A stretch of 64,000 bases of DNA from Methylocystis hirsuta (GCF_003722355.1 NZ_QWDD01000001.1:1-64000); one strand, 5' to 3'. Positions 1-8,462 are shown, counted from the first letter of the stretch. Numbers and translations: made by a program. Notes: generated from the sequence alone by a model not told the origin.

Positions 1-527
1 GGGCCGCGTTCAAACGGCCGCAGCGTCGTCAGCGAGGCGTCGAAGCCGCCAAGCGCCGCCGTCACCAGTGGCCTTCGTTCATAGTAGCAGGCGTCCGAGA
101 CGAGATAGCGCGTGGCGAAATTATCCGAGCCGTCGGCCACGACATCATAGCGCCCGATCAGCGCCCGGGCGTTCGTCACGTCAAGTCGCAGCGCGTGGGG
201 CTCGACGACGACATGCGGATTGAGGCGCGCGATGGCGTCCCGCGCGCTTTCCACCTTGGGACGGCCGACGTCCTGCGTGGCGTGGATCACCTGACGCTGG
301 AGATTGGACAGCGAAACGGCGTCGTCGTCGACGACGCCGAGCGCGCCCACTCCCGCCGCGGCGAGGTATTGCAAGAGCGGCGCGCCGAGCCCGCCGGCGC
401 CGACGACGAGAACCCGCGCATGTTTGAGCTTGCTCTGGCCCGGCCCGCCGATGTCACGCAGCACGAGATGTCTTGCGTAGCGTTCGATCTCTTCAGGCGA
501 AAGGCTCAACAAGGCGCTCCGGCGCAC
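1..527 (-). CDS. moeB: MoeB/ThiF-type adenylyltransferase, partial (C-terminus off the window edge)
   Basis: An E1-like enzyme that would adenylate the C-terminus of a small sulfur-carrier protein (MoaD or ThiS) for molybdopterin or thiamine synthesis in the cytoplasm. Seen near the N-terminus: the family opening ERYARHLVLRDIGGPGQ, the ATP-binding VVGAGGLGAPLLQYLAAAG, and DDDAVSLSNLQRQ, followed by DVVADGSDNFATRYLVSD. The reading frame is open to base 1, so about the last third is missing. No ATG is in frame near the family N-terminus; a GTG at 527 or a TTG shortly downstream are the candidate starts. MoeB and ThiF cannot be separated from this fragment. It is 87 bp downstream of a glycosyltransferase on the same strand. 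Confidence 0.85.
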   Translation of the reverse strand, partial: MRRSALLSLSPEEIERYARHLVLRDIGGPGQSKLKHARVLVVGAGGLGAPLLQYLAAAGVGALGVVDDDAVSLSNLQRQVIHATQDVGRPKVESARDAIARLNPHVVVEPHALRLDVTNARALIGRYDVVADGSDNFATRYLVSDACYYERRPLVTAALGGFDASLTTLRPFERG

Positions 528-613
528 GCTAGGATCGCGGCGGGGCCGACCATAGCGGGTTCGCCCGCCGGTCTCCAGTTATGGCGACCGCGCGCGGGGC
601 GACGACACGACGT

Positions 614-1714
614 TTATGGCTGGACAGGCTGGCGCTTTTTGGCGGAGCGGCGCTCGTCTGCCGCTTCCTGGCCTGTCGCGCGCAGCGCCTCCAGACCGAC
701 GCCGCCGAGCGCGGCCGCGCCGCGGGCGTAAGCGATATTGTCGAGGAACTGCCGGGCGCAATTCTCCCAAGTGAAGGTCAGCGCATGCGCCCGCGCCGCC
801 TGTCGGCTGATGTCGAGCGCGGCGAGCGCCGCCGACCGCAAATCCTCGTCCAGCGCGCCAGCGCCGCTCGCGCCGACGACGTCGAGCGGACCCATGACCG
901 GATAGGCCGCGACCGGCAGGCCGCAGGCCATGGCTTCGAGCAGCACAATGCCGAATGTGTCGGTGCGGCTCGGAAACACGAAAACGTCCGACGAGGCGTA
1001 AAGCGCCGCAAGTTCGGCGCTCGATTTCACGCCAAGGAACTTCGCCTGCGGAAATTTGGCTTCGAGCCCGGCGCGCGCCGGCCCGTCGCCGGCGACGAGC
1101 TTCGTGCCCGGCAGATCGAGCGCCAGGAAGGCCTCGATGTTTTTCTCGACGGCGAGTCGCCCCGCATAAAGGAAAATCGGCCGCTCAAAGCCGAGCGGCG
1201 TCGCCGCGTCGGGCGTGAACAGCGCGTGGTCCACCCCGCGCGACCAGCGCAAAATCCGGCGAAATCCGCGCTCCGACAATTCGCGGGAGAGGCTCGGCGT
1301 CGACACCATGACGCCGGCGCCGGCATTGTGGAAGCGGCGCAAAGCCGCATAGGAAAGCCCGACGGGCAGTCCGAAGCGCGCCTGAATATATTCGGGGAAG
1401 CGCGTGTGAAAGCTCGTTGTGAAGCAGCGGCGCGCCCGCAGCAGCACGGCGCGGGTCACAAGTCCGATGGGGCCTTCCGTCGCAATGTGGACGTGATCAT
1501 AGCCCTCCTCGAGCCTCCGGCGAACGGCGCGCGGCGAGGCAAGCGCCAGCCCGATTTCGGGATAGGTCGGCATCGGCAGCGAGTTGAAGTCGCGCGGCGT
1601 CAGAAAGTCGATTTCGGCGCCCAGCGCGCGGGCTGACTGCGCCATGGTTTCAAGCGATCGGACGACGCCATTCACCTGCGGACGCCAAGCGTCCGTCGCC
1701 ACCAATATTCTCAT
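614..1714 (-). CDS. GT4-family glycosyltransferase
   Basis: 366-residue glycosyltransferase of the GT-B/GT4 fold, probably transferring a sugar to a lipid or envelope acceptor at the inner face of the cytoplasmic membrane. Seen: N-terminal Rossmann start MRILVATDAWRPQVNGVVRS; central YAGRLAVEKNIEAFL; and the C-terminal donor-binding FPSRTDTFGIVLLEAMACGLPV with the family's E-x7-E-type spacing. Its ATG overlaps the stop of the upstream phosphoesterase gene by one base (TGATG), so the two are almost certainly co-translated. Pairing of such a transferase with an LpxH-like phosphoesterase suggests glycolipid synthesis or remodelling; donor and acceptor cannot be told from sequence. Confidence 0.88.
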   Translation of the reverse strand: MRILVATDAWRPQVNGVVRSLETMAQSARALGAEIDFLTPRDFNSLPMPTYPEIGLALASPRAVRRRLEEGYDHVHIATEGPIGLVTRAVLLRARRCFTTSFHTRFPEYIQARFGLPVGLSYAALRRFHNAGAGVMVSTPSLSRELSERGFRRILRWSRGVDHALFTPDAATPLGFERPIFLYAGRLAVEKNIEAFLALDLPGTKLVAGDGPARAGLEAKFPQAKFLGVKSSAELAALYASSDVFVFPSRTDTFGIVLLEAMACGLPVAAYPVMGPLDVVGASGAGALDEDLRSAALAALDISRQAARAHALTFTWENCARQFLDNIAYARGAAALGGVGLEALRATGQEAADERRSAKKRQPVQP

Positions 1715-2607
1715 CAGGCCGCCACAGCTCTCTCGTTTTGCAAGGCCTTGGCGCTTTCTGCGGCCTCCGCCGCCTCGCGTTCAGCCGCGGTATTATGCCA
1801 GCGCAAGATCTCGAATGCGCCGTCCTGATGTTCGGCGATCGCGGTGCAGCTTTCGACGAAGTCCCCGGTATTGACATAGAGCTTGCCGGCGATGGTCTTG
1901 ATCGTCGCGTGATGGATATGGCCGCAGATGACGCCGTCGACATTGCGCCGCGCGGCCTCTGACGCCAAAGCGTTCTCGAAATCGCCGATGAAATTGACGG
2001 CGTTCTTGACCTTCAGCTTCGCCCAGGCCGAAAGCGACCAATAGCCGACGCCGAACATCCGGCGCGCACGGTTGAACCAAGTGTTGACGACGATCGCGAA
2101 ATCATAGGCCCAGTCGCCAAAGAAGGCGAGCCAGCGGGCGTTGCGCACGACAATATCGAACTGGTCGCCGTGAATGACCAGCATGGTCTTGCCGTCGGCG
2201 GTCTCATGCAGCGCGTCGTCGACGACTTCGACGCCGCCGAAATTGAGCCCGGTGTAATCGCGCGCGAATTCGTCGTGATTGCCCGGCACATAGATGACGC
2301 GCGCGCCTTTTCTCGCCTTGCGTAGGAGCTTCTGGACGACGTCATTATGCGCCTGCGGCCAATACCAGCCGTTCTTCAGACGCCAGCCGTCGACGATGTC
2401 GCCGACAAGATAGAACGTGTCGGCGTCATTATGCTTGAGAAAGTCGACCAGCAGTTCAGCCTGGGCGCCGCGCGCGCCCAGATGCAGATCGGACAAAAAC
2501 AGCGTCCGATAGCGCTTGACTGCATGTTCACTTGCCGGATCCGACATCTGCGCTGTGTTGGAGCGCACCGCTTGGGAGACCTTCACCCTGGCGTTTCTGT
2601 CGAGCAT
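1714..2607 (-). CDS. LpxH-like metallophosphoesterase (UDP-2,3-diacylglucosamine diphosphatase family)
   Basis: Calcineurin-like phosphoesterase of about 297 residues. Metal-binding motifs in order: FLSDLHLGARG, YLVGDIVDGW, VPGNHDEF, VIHGDQFD and CGHIHHA, the DxH/GDxxD/GNHD/GHxH set of the superfamily. Length and the DIVDGWRLKNGWYWPQ segment match the LpxH-like proteins found beside GT4 transferases in alphaproteobacteria, where the substrate may be a UDP-diacylglucosamine or another nucleotide-linked lipid. The C-terminal tail is Ala/Glu rich. Start chosen at 2607 with a GAGAGG-like site about 10 bp upstream; an internal ATG at 2547 just before the first motif is an alternative. Whether it acts in lipid A synthesis is inference. 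Confidence 0.85.
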   Translation of the reverse strand: MLDRNARVKVSQAVRSNTAQMSDPASEHAVKRYRTLFLSDLHLGARGAQAELLVDFLKHNDADTFYLVGDIVDGWRLKNGWYWPQAHNDVVQKLLRKARKGARVIYVPGNHDEFARDYTGLNFGGVEVVDDALHETADGKTMLVIHGDQFDIVVRNARWLAFFGDWAYDFAIVVNTWFNRARRMFGVGYWSLSAWAKLKVKNAVNFIGDFENALASEAARRNVDGVICGHIHHATIKTIAGKLYVNTGDFVESCTAIAEHQDGAFEILRWHNTAAEREAAEAAESAKALQNERAVAA

Positions 2608-2772
2608 GAGCTGTTCGCCTCTCGCCTTCGCCGCTTGGCCTGATTGACCAGATTCGCATCACAGCCAGATGACATGGCCGTCTCGGGCTCAAGCAGACGC
2701 AGGGGCGGGCAAAAGCTCGCTGTTCGATATTTCGAACGCAGTCGGCTATCTTGCCGATCGATTCTGAAACGT

Positions 2773-3417
2773 ATGGGCGCAGCTGAAGCGCTGGGGATGA
2801 TGGGCGTCGAAGGTCAGGACAAGCAAAAAATGCTGGAGGCGGGGGCGCTGGCGCTTTCTGGGCAGCTCGGCGCGACCGTGCAGCGCCTGCGCAAAGCCTA
2901 TAATTTGTCGCTTTCCGAACTCTCTCAGCAGTCTGGAGTCGCCAAGTCCATCATCAGCCAGATCGAACGCAACGAAACCAATCCGACGCTCGCCACCATC
3001 TGGCGTCTCGCGCAGGCGCTCGACGTCTCGATCGAGCGGGTTTTGCAGACGACGGAAGACGAACCCTTCCTCGAGAAAACCAGCAAGGCCGACACGCCCA
3101 TCCTGGTGTCCGACGACGGCAAATGCCGGCTCGAGATCATCGGCTGGATCAAGACCGTCGAATGGCTGCAGTGCTATGAATTCGCCGCCGCGCCTGGCGG
3201 CGTATTGGAATCCGAGGCGCATCAGCGCGGCTCGGTCGAGAGCCTGTCTGTGCGCGACGGCGAGCTTGAGGTCGAGGTCGCCGGAGCGAAATCGAGCGTG
3301 AAAGCAGGCGAAACCCTGCGCTATCGCTGCGACCGGCCGCACATTATCCGCAACCTCGGCAAAACGCCGGCGCAGGCGACGATGGTGTGCATTCTGAAGG
3401 CGGCGGCGATGGAATGA
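2773..3417 (+). CDS. XRE-family regulator with C-terminal cupin domain
   Basis: Transcription factor of about 214 residues. A HTH_3 domain (LRKAYNLSLSELSQQSGVAKSIISQIERNETNPTLATI, given here in parts: helix pair LSLSELSQQSGVAKSIISQ) is followed by a flexible linker and a cupin fold with HQRGSVESLSVRDGELEVEV and a final PHIIRN strand. This architecture is typical of small-molecule sensing repressors (for example SutR or PuuR-like). The ligand cannot be inferred. The frame is open upstream to 2644, but the first 43 codons look random, so ATG 2773 is preferred. It is divergent from the LpxH-like gene and convergent with bfr; its target is unknown. Confidence 0.85.
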   Translation: MGAAEALGMMGVEGQDKQKMLEAGALALSGQLGATVQRLRKAYNLSLSELSQQSGVAKSIISQIERNETNPTLATIWRLAQALDVSIERVLQTTEDEPFLEKTSKADTPILVSDDGKCRLEIIGWIKTVEWLQCYEFAAAPGGVLESEAHQRGSVESLSVRDGELEVEVAGAKSSVKAGETLRYRCDRPHIIRNLGKTPAQATMVCILKAAAME

Positions 3418-3474
3418 CTCGCCGCCGCGTCGCGCCCGAGAGCGTTTGCGGCGGCCGACGACGCGCTCCGTGCG

Positions 3475-3954
3475 TCAGGAGTGCAATTCGCCGACGTGCT
3501 TTTGCGAGTAAAGCTGAACGCCGAGCTGCTTGATCAATTCAAGCTGGGTCTCGAGGAAGTCGATGTGCTTTTCCTCGCTCTTCACGACGCCTTCGAAAAG
3601 CTGCTCGGAAACGCGATCGTTGATCGAGAGGCAATAGGCCGCGGCTTCGAGATACAGATCGCGGGCGCCGAGCTCGGTCTCGAGGTCCGCCTTGATGATC
3701 TCCTCGACGGATTGGCCGATGCGCAGCGGATCGAGCACCTGCATATTCGGGAAGCCTTCGAGGAAGAGGATGCGCTCGGCGAAATGATCCGCGTGATGCA
3801 TTTCCTCAATCGACTCTTCGCGCCATTTCTTGGCGAGCTCGAGAAAACCCCAATTGTGGAAAATGCGGAAATGCAGCCAGTACTGATTGACCGCGGTCAA
3901 TTCTGCGCGCAATCCGCGATTGAGATAATCGATGACCTTCGCGTCACCGCGCAT
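3475..3954 (-). CDS. bfr: Bacterioferritin
   Basis: 159-residue haem-containing ferritin that oxidises Fe(II) and stores the mineral inside a 24-subunit shell. All ferroxidase residues are visible at canonical positions: Glu18, Glu51, His54, Glu94, Glu127 and His130. The inter-subunit haem ligand Met52 lies in SIEEMHHADH. Length equals the family norm. It follows bfd by 26 bp on the same strand, so the two form an iron storage and release operon, probably iron-regulated through the repeats upstream of bfd. Confidence 0.97.
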   Translation of the reverse strand: MRGDAKVIDYLNRGLRAELTAVNQYWLHFRIFHNWGFLELAKKWREESIEEMHHADHFAERILFLEGFPNMQVLDPLRIGQSVEEIIKADLETELGARDLYLEAAAYCLSINDRVSEQLFEGVVKSEEKHIDFLETQLELIKQLGVQLYSQKHVGELHS

Positions 3955-3980
3955 GTCCGCATCCTTTCCATGAAATAGAC

Positions 3981-4217
3981 TTAGGCCGCCAGTTCGTCGG
4001 CGCGACAGCCTTCACAATCGCCGCTCCCCGGGCACTCATCCAATCCTCGCGCGGCGTGCTGGTCGACGATGGCGACAATACTGCGCACGCAGCGCCCGCA
4101 TTTCGCCTCGCAGCCCATATGCCGGAACACAGCGGAAACCGAAGGCCGGTCACCGCGTGGCCCAAGCGTATCGCGCACATCGCGGTCTGACAGGACGTTG
4201 CACGAACAGACGATCAT
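3981..4217 (-). CDS. bfd: Bacterioferritin-associated ferredoxin
   Basis: 78-residue [2Fe-2S] protein that docks on bacterioferritin and delivers electrons to its haem so that stored iron is released. The start MIVCSCNVLSDRDVRD and the segment MGCEAKCGRCVRSIV give the Cys-x-Cys and Cys-x2-Cys cluster ligands (Cys4, Cys6, Cys40, Cys43). An extra C-terminal tail carries three more cysteines (CPGSGDCEGC), common in alphaproteobacterial Bfd but not needed for the cluster. First gene of the bfd-bfr operon. Confidence 0.93.
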   Translation of the reverse strand: MIVCSCNVLSDRDVRDTLGPRGDRPSVSAVFRHMGCEAKCGRCVRSIVAIVDQHAARGLDECPGSGDCEGCRADELAA

Positions 4218-4231
4218 TACTTAGCCTAGTT

Positions 4232-4296
4232 TGGAAAGGTTGCAAACTACTTTCTGGAAAGGTTGCAAATTTCCTTCTTTGGAAAGATTGCAAACT
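4232..4296. promoter_or_regulatory. Three direct repeats upstream of bfd-bfr (candidate operator)
   Basis: Three near-identical 17-mers, TGGAAAGGTTGCAAACT at 4232-4248, TGGAAAGGTTGCAAATT at 4255-4271 and TGGAAAGATTGCAAACT at 4280-4296, repeat with starts 23 and 25 bp apart, close to two helical turns. They lie 15 to 79 bp upstream of the bfd start. The copies are direct, not inverted, and do not look like the alphaproteobacterial ICE box or the Fur/Mur palindrome. A role in iron control is inference from the downstream operon. Confidence 0.5.
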
Positions 4297-4504
4297 GCCT
4301 TTCGTATCAGTAGGTTACAACACCTCCTGTCATTTGCCAACCCTCGCGTGTCGCCTTTCGGACAGACCCCGCGCCGATGAACTTTGATTGGCAAGGACCA
4401 TGCCGGTTTATCAAATACATTTGGACGAATCGGCCTCCCGGCAAGTGTCAAAAAATGAGCCGCGAACGGCGTCTGGGCTTTTCATGTTTTGGTTTTCGTC
4501 TTTA

Positions 4505-4732
4505 TCAGTGACGGCGTCCCCAGCCCCCGCCGCCCCAGCCATAGCCAGGCCGTCAACAGCTCCGGTAAGGTCCGCACGCCCAGCGCGCCTCCTTGGCGCC
4601 CTGCCCCATCCGAGCCGCGGGCGCGCGATCAATTCCCGGCAGCGCGGAAGCCTCCGACGCAAATGGGCTCGAAGCGAGAACGAAAAGAAGCGCGGCGCAG
4701 GCCGGCTTGACTGGCGCCGATAGGATTTTGAC
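4505..4732 (-). pseudogene. Decayed small secreted Gly/Trp-rich protein with an in-frame TGA
   Basis: Reading the minus strand gives an export-like stretch (KILSAPVKPACAALLFVLAS), then a region with WACGPYRSC, an in-frame TGA at 4553-4555, and the same frame continues as RPGYGWGGGGWGRRH to a TGA at 4505-4507. Small alphaproteobacterial secreted proteins often carry a CGP..R..CWRPGYGW-type tail, so the TGA probably replaces a TGG (Trp) codon. No ATG or GTG start is visible in frame before the hydrophobic stretch. I read it as a gene remnant; read-through or a sequence error is possible. It occupies most of the gap between bfd and glpK. Confidence 0.45.
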
Positions 4733-4792
4733 GGCCGCCGATCTTATGGAGCATCCTCATTTTGAGCTGAAACTTCCGTTCATCAGAAGGTT

Positions 4793-6292
4793 ATGATGTC
4801 CGAACTCCTGGGGGCGCTCGATCAGGGCACAACGAGCACTCGCTTCATCGTCATGCACAGTCACGGTGGGATCGTCGCTAAGGCGCAGCGCGAGCACCGG
4901 CAAATCTATCCCCGCCCCGGCTGGGTCGAACATGACGCCGCCGAGATTTGGCGCAATGCGCAGGCGGTGATCGAGGCGACGCTGGCCGAGGCCAAGGTCT
5001 CGGCCCGCGACCTCTCGGCCGTCGGCGTCACCAATCAGCGCGAGACGACGGTCTTGTGGGATGCGGCGACCGGCGCGCCTCTCCACAACGCGATCGTCTG
5101 GATGGATACGCGCACGCAAGCCGCCGTCGACCGGATCGCGGCGCAAGGCCTGGGCGATCTGGTCCGCGCAAAGACGGGACTGCCGCTCGCGACCTATTTT
5201 TCCGCGCTCAAGCTCGGCTGGCTTTTTGACGAAATCCCCGGCGCGCGCGAAAGGGCGGCGCAGGGCGCGGCGCTTTTCGGCACGATCGATTCCTGGATCA
5301 TTTGGAATCTGACCGGCGGCCCCAGCGGCGGCCGTCATCTCATCGACGCGACCAACGCCTCGCGCACGCAGCTGATGACTCTCGAAACCCTGCAATGGGA
5401 TCAAGAACTGCTGCGCATCTTCGACATTCCCGCGGCCTGCCTGCCGAAAATATGCTCCTCGAGCGAGGTCTATGGCGAATGCGTCGGCGCGCTCGCCGGC
5501 GCTCCGCTCGCCGGCGCGCTCGGCGACCAGCACGCCGCGCTGCTCGGGCAAGCCTGCGTCAATGTCGGCGACGCCAAGAACACTTATGGCACCGGCTGTT
5601 TTCTGCTGATGAACGTCGGCGAGAGTCCGCGCATCTCGACCAAGGGCCTGCTGACGACGCTCGCCTATCAGCTTGGAGACGCCAAACCCTGTTACGCGCT
5701 GGAAGGCTCGATCGCGATCGCCGGCGCTCTGGTGCAGTGGCTACGCGACAATCTCGGGATCATTAAAGAGAGCCGCGAGATCGAGGCGCTGGCGAGGAGC
5801 GTGCCGGACAATGGCGACGTCTATTTCGTGCCGGCGTTTTCTGGGCTTTTTGCGCCGCGATGGCGTGGCGACGCCCGCGGGATCATCGCCGGGCTGACGC
5901 GATTCTCCAACAAGGGCCATATCGCGCGCGCGGCGCTCGAAGCCGCGGCGTTTCAGACCCGGGAAGTCCTGGCGGCGATGATCGCCGACGCGGGCGTCGA
6001 GATCAGCGCGCTCAAGGTCGACGGCGGCATGGCGGGGAGCGATTTGTTGATGCAGTTTCAGGCCGACCTCATCGACGCGCCGGTCGTCCGGCCCAGCCAG
6101 CTGGAGTTGACGGCGGTCGGCGCCGCCTATGCCGCGGGCCTTGCCGTCGGAGTTTACAAAAGCTTGGATGACATCGCCGCGCACACGCGAGAATCACGTC
6201 GCTTTACGCCCCATATGACGCCGCAGGAGCGGGCGCGCCTGATCGCATCCTGGGAAAAGGCCGTCGAGCGCTCGCTCGGCTGGGCGATCTGA
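4793..6292 (+). CDS. glpK: Glycerol kinase
   Basis: 499-residue FGGY-family kinase that phosphorylates glycerol to sn-glycerol 3-phosphate. Seen: N-terminal phosphate-binding loop [13 protein letters not shown], substrate segment [13 protein letters not shown] and WMDTRT, the second-domain [10 protein letters not shown] and [14 protein letters not shown], and the C-terminal [17 protein letters not shown] nucleotide-binding motif. Length matches the family. Two ATG codons lie in tandem (4793 and 4796). No other glp gene is adjacent, so it appears to be a single-gene unit; regulation is not evident. Confidence 0.96.
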   Translation: MMSELLGALDQGTTSTRFIVMHSHGGIVAKAQREHRQIYPRPGWVEHDAAEIWRNAQAVIEATLAEAKVSARDLSAVGVTNQRETTVLWDAATGAPLHNAIVWMDTRTQAAVDRIAAQGLGDLVRAKTGLPLATYFSALKLGWLFDEIPGARERAAQGAALFGTIDSWIIWNLTGGPSGGRHLIDATNASRTQLMTLETLQWDQELLRIFDIPAACLPKICSSSEVYGECVGALAGAPLAGALGDQHAALLGQACVNVGDAKNTYGTGCFLLMNVGESPRISTKGLLTTLAYQLGDAKPCYALEGSIAIAGALVQWLRDNLGIIKESREIEALARSVPDNGDVYFVPAFSGLFAPRWRGDARGIIAGLTRFSNKGHIARAALEAAAFQTREVLAAMIADAGVEISALKVDGGMAGSDLLMQFQADLIDAPVVRPSQLELTAVGAAYAAGLAVGVYKSLDDIAAHTRESRRFTPHMTPQERARLIASWEKAVERSLGWAI

Positions 6293-6296
6293 CATA

Positions 6297-6341
6297 TCCA
6301 AGCCTTGCCTGTCCAAGCCTTGCCTGTCCAAGCCTTGCCTG
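6297..6341. repeat. 15-bp tandem repeat, three perfect copies
   Basis: TCCAAGCCTTGCCTG occurs three times head to tail at 6297-6311, 6312-6326 and 6327-6341, filling the space between the glpK stop and the stop of the convergent Imm74-like gene. Three identical copies suggest recent slippage. It does not form a stable hairpin. Confidence 0.9.
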
Positions 6342-6343
6342 CG

Positions 6344-6637
6344 CTATTCGAAATCGACGCTCAAACCGTGCTTTTCGATCTGTTTTTCGACCGCGTCGAG
6401 GATTTTCTGCAGCTCCTCGATGCCGATCGGCGTTTCATCGTCGGGCGCGTCCCAATGTTCGAGGTCGTCGAGACGCACGATGAAATCGGCGTCTTCTTCT
6501 GATTCGCCGTCCGGTGGCGCGGCGGGAATGGTGAGCGTTTTTCCGGCGCGGCGCACGCGAATCGCGCCCTCCGTCACCTCGACCTGATAGCCGCCTGCGC
6601 GTCGCGCCATCGCCTCCTCCAGCCTCGCAGCACTCAT
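6344..6637 (-). CDS. Imm74-like small acidic protein
   Basis: 97 residues, acidic, beta-rich at the start (GYQVEVTEGAIRVRRAGKTLTIP), a central DFIVRLDDLEHWDAPDDETPI, and a C-terminal helix. The pattern resembles the Imm74 immunity-protein family as I recall it; this is recognition from memory, not a search. Its ATG overlaps the mutY stop by four bases (ATGA), so it is translated with mutY. No toxin of the polymorphic type is adjacent, so an immunity role here is doubtful. Confidence 0.65.
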   Translation of the reverse strand: MSAARLEEAMARRAGGYQVEVTEGAIRVRRAGKTLTIPAAPPDGESEEDADFIVRLDDLEHWDAPDDETPIGIEELQKILDAVEKQIEKHGLSVDFE

Positions 6638-7698
6638 GCGTCGAGAAGTCCGGCGTGAGCGGCGGCCTTGCGCATGAGGGTGGGCAATCCTTCTTTACCC
6701 AGATTGGCGCGCGCCGCCCAGCGGCAATCTGCGGGCGCCGCTTTGCCGCGCGTATGCGCGACGAACACCGTCGCCTCCAGCGCGAAATGCGTAAAGATAT
6801 GCGTCACCGGCGCTTCGAGCGCGCGCCACCGCGCTGGCGCGGGCGCGAAACGCGAGAATTCCGCGGCGGCGATATCCTGCGTCAAAGGCGTCGACGGGAA
6901 GGCGTTCATGCCGCCCAAGAGCCCGCGCGGCGGCCGGCGCAGGAGCAACGCCTCGTCGCCGCGCCGAAGAATAAAGATCGCGCCGCGGCGCTTGGGCTTC
7001 GGCGCCTTGACCTCCCGCGCCGGATAATCGCTCTGCGCGCCGAGACGCCGCGCGGCGCAATCGGGCGACAGCGGACAGGCGGGACAGTCCGGCGTTCGCG
7101 GCGCGCATATAAGCGCGCCAAGCTCCATCAGCGCCTGGACGGAATCTCCCGGGCGCGCGGGGCTCATCAGCGCCGCGGCCTTTTCGCGAATGAGCGGCGC
7201 AACCTTGCGCGGCGGCGCTTCGACCGCGTGGAGACGCGCAATGACCCGCTCGACATTGCCATCGACGGCGACGCAGGGCTGATCGAAAGCGATGGCGGCG
7301 ATCGCCGCCGCCGTATAGGCGCCGACTCCGGGAAGCCGGCGCAGAGCCGCTTCGTCACGCGGAAAGCGCCCCTTATAGGCTTCCACGACCGCGCACGCGC
7401 AGGCGTGCAGGTTGCGCGCCCGGGCGTAATAGCCGAGCCCCGCCCATTGGGCGAGAACGTCATCGAGCGGGGCGCGCGCCAGATCATCTATCGCCGGCCA
7501 GCGCGAGAGAAACGCCGCATAGCGCTGTTTCACCGTCGCGACGGTCGTCTGCTGCAGCATGATCTCAGAGAGCCAGACCCGATAGGGGTCCGGCGCTTCG
7601 CCGGCCAGCGCGCGCCAGGGCAGCTCGCGCCGATGGGCGTCGTACCAGGCGAGCAGCGCCGCGCCCGGTTTGGTCGATCTCGCGCGAGGCTTTATCAT
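6634..7698 (-). CDS. mutY: A/G-specific adenine DNA glycosylase
   Basis: 354-residue base-excision repair enzyme that removes adenine mispaired with 8-oxoguanine. Seen: catalytic Glu45 in SEIMLQQT, helix-hairpin-helix LPGVG at 122-126, catalytic Asp146 in VAVDGNVERV, and the [4Fe-4S] ligands Cys198-x6-Cys205-x2-Cys208-x5-Cys214. A C-terminal NUDIX-like domain that recognises 8-oxoG follows (AIFILRRGDEALLLRRPPRG, GLLGGMNAFPS). It is divergent from the DUF721 gene, with 63 bp between them holding both promoters. Confidence 0.97.
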   Translation of the reverse strand: MIKPRARSTKPGAALLAWYDAHRRELPWRALAGEAPDPYRVWLSEIMLQQTTVATVKQRYAAFLSRWPAIDDLARAPLDDVLAQWAGLGYYARARNLHACACAVVEAYKGRFPRDEAALRRLPGVGAYTAAAIAAIAFDQPCVAVDGNVERVIARLHAVEAPPRKVAPLIREKAAALMSPARPGDSVQALMELGALICAPRTPDCPACPLSPDCAARRLGAQSDYPAREVKAPKPKRRGAIFILRRGDEALLLRRPPRGLLGGMNAFPSTPLTQDIAAAEFSRFAPAPARWRALEAPVTHIFTHFALEATVFVAHTRGKAAPADCRWAARANLGKEGLPTLMRKAAAHAGLLDA

Positions 7699-7761
7699 GA
7701 GAGCGATTGATAGAGGGCGAAGCCTCGCCCCGGCAAGGAGGGCGGCGTCGCCGCAAGTCCG

Positions 7762-8325
7762 ATGAGCCTACCCTCGCGCGCCAAAGGCTTCAAAGCGCGC
7801 TCGCTCGCGGATTACGTTGCGCGCGAACTCGACCCGCTCATCGCCGCGCGCGGCTTCGGGGAAGCCTCGCTGCTGTTGTGCTGGCGCGAGATCGTCGGGG
7901 CGCGAATCGCGCGAATCTGCGCGCCCGCCTCGCTGCAGTGGCCGCCGCAGCGTCGGGCGAAGCCGGCCGACCCGTCGCCGGGGAAGCGCCGCGAAACGAC
8001 GCCGCGAGAGCCGGCGACTCTCGTGCTGCGGGTGGACCCCGGCTTTGGGCTTGAGGCACAGCATCTCGCCCCGACGATTATCGATCGGGTCAATGCGCAT
8101 CTCGGCTGGCGCTGCGTCGCGCGAATCGCGCTGCGACAGGAAGCCATAACCCCCGCAACTGCGTCTCGGCCGAGCCTTGGCCGGGCGCCAAAGCCCGACG
8201 CGGCGGCGCGCGCGCGCGCCATCGAGGCGGCCGAGGGCGTCGCCGAGGAGGGCCTGCGCGACGCGCTCATCCGGCTCGGCGAACGCGCGCTCGCCGGCCC
8301 GAGCGGCGCGCCCGGCGACGCTTGA
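7762..8325 (+). CDS. DUF721 (DciA-like) protein
   Basis: 187 residues with the DUF721 fold: SLADYVARELDPLIAARGFGEASLLLCWREIVG, given here in two parts, SLADYVARELDPLIAARGFG and LLLCWREIVG, then LVLRVDPGFGLEAQHLAPTI and IIDRVNAHLGW. DUF721 proteins include DciA, which helps load the replicative helicase, but many alphaproteobacterial members are uncharacterised. The C-terminus is Ala/Arg rich. Encoded immediately upstream of tRNA-His. Confidence 0.8.
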   Translation: MSLPSRAKGFKARSLADYVARELDPLIAARGFGEASLLLCWREIVGARIARICAPASLQWPPQRRAKPADPSPGKRRETTPREPATLVLRVDPGFGLEAQHLAPTIIDRVNAHLGWRCVARIALRQEAITPATASRPSLGRAPKPDAAARARAIEAAEGVAEEGLRDALIRLGERALAGPSGAPGDA

Positions 8326-8385
8326 CGGCGCCCCTGCGAAGGCTTGCAATCGCGAACGCTTGCTTTTAGGTTCGCGCCGCTAAAC

Positions 8386-8462
8386 GCCGCCATAGCTCAG
8401 TTGGTTAGAGCACCAGATTGTGGATCTGGGGGTCCCCCGTTCGAGCCGGGGTGGCGGTACCA
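8386..8462 (+). tRNA. tRNA-His (anticodon GTG), CCA encoded
   Basis: Full cloverleaf. Acceptor GCCGCCA pairs with TGGCGGT, the D arm is GCTC/GAGC, the anticodon stem CCAGA/TCTGG encloses TTGTGGA (anticodon GTG), and the T arm CCCCG/CGGGG encloses TTCGAGC. The discriminator is A73 and CCA is encoded. The first pair is G1:U72 and no G-1 is indicated, the exceptional tRNA-His type described for alphaproteobacteria. The accessory region begins right after it. Confidence 0.96.

Noticed and set aside
195..1636. Plus-strand open frames over moeB and the glycosyltransferase
   Set aside because: They are antisense shadows of two well-supported minus-strand genes.
4221..4451. 76-codon minus-strand frame upstream of bfd
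   Set aside because: It runs through the three direct repeats, and its repeated CNLSK-type sequence is only their translation; no ribosome-binding site or family match.
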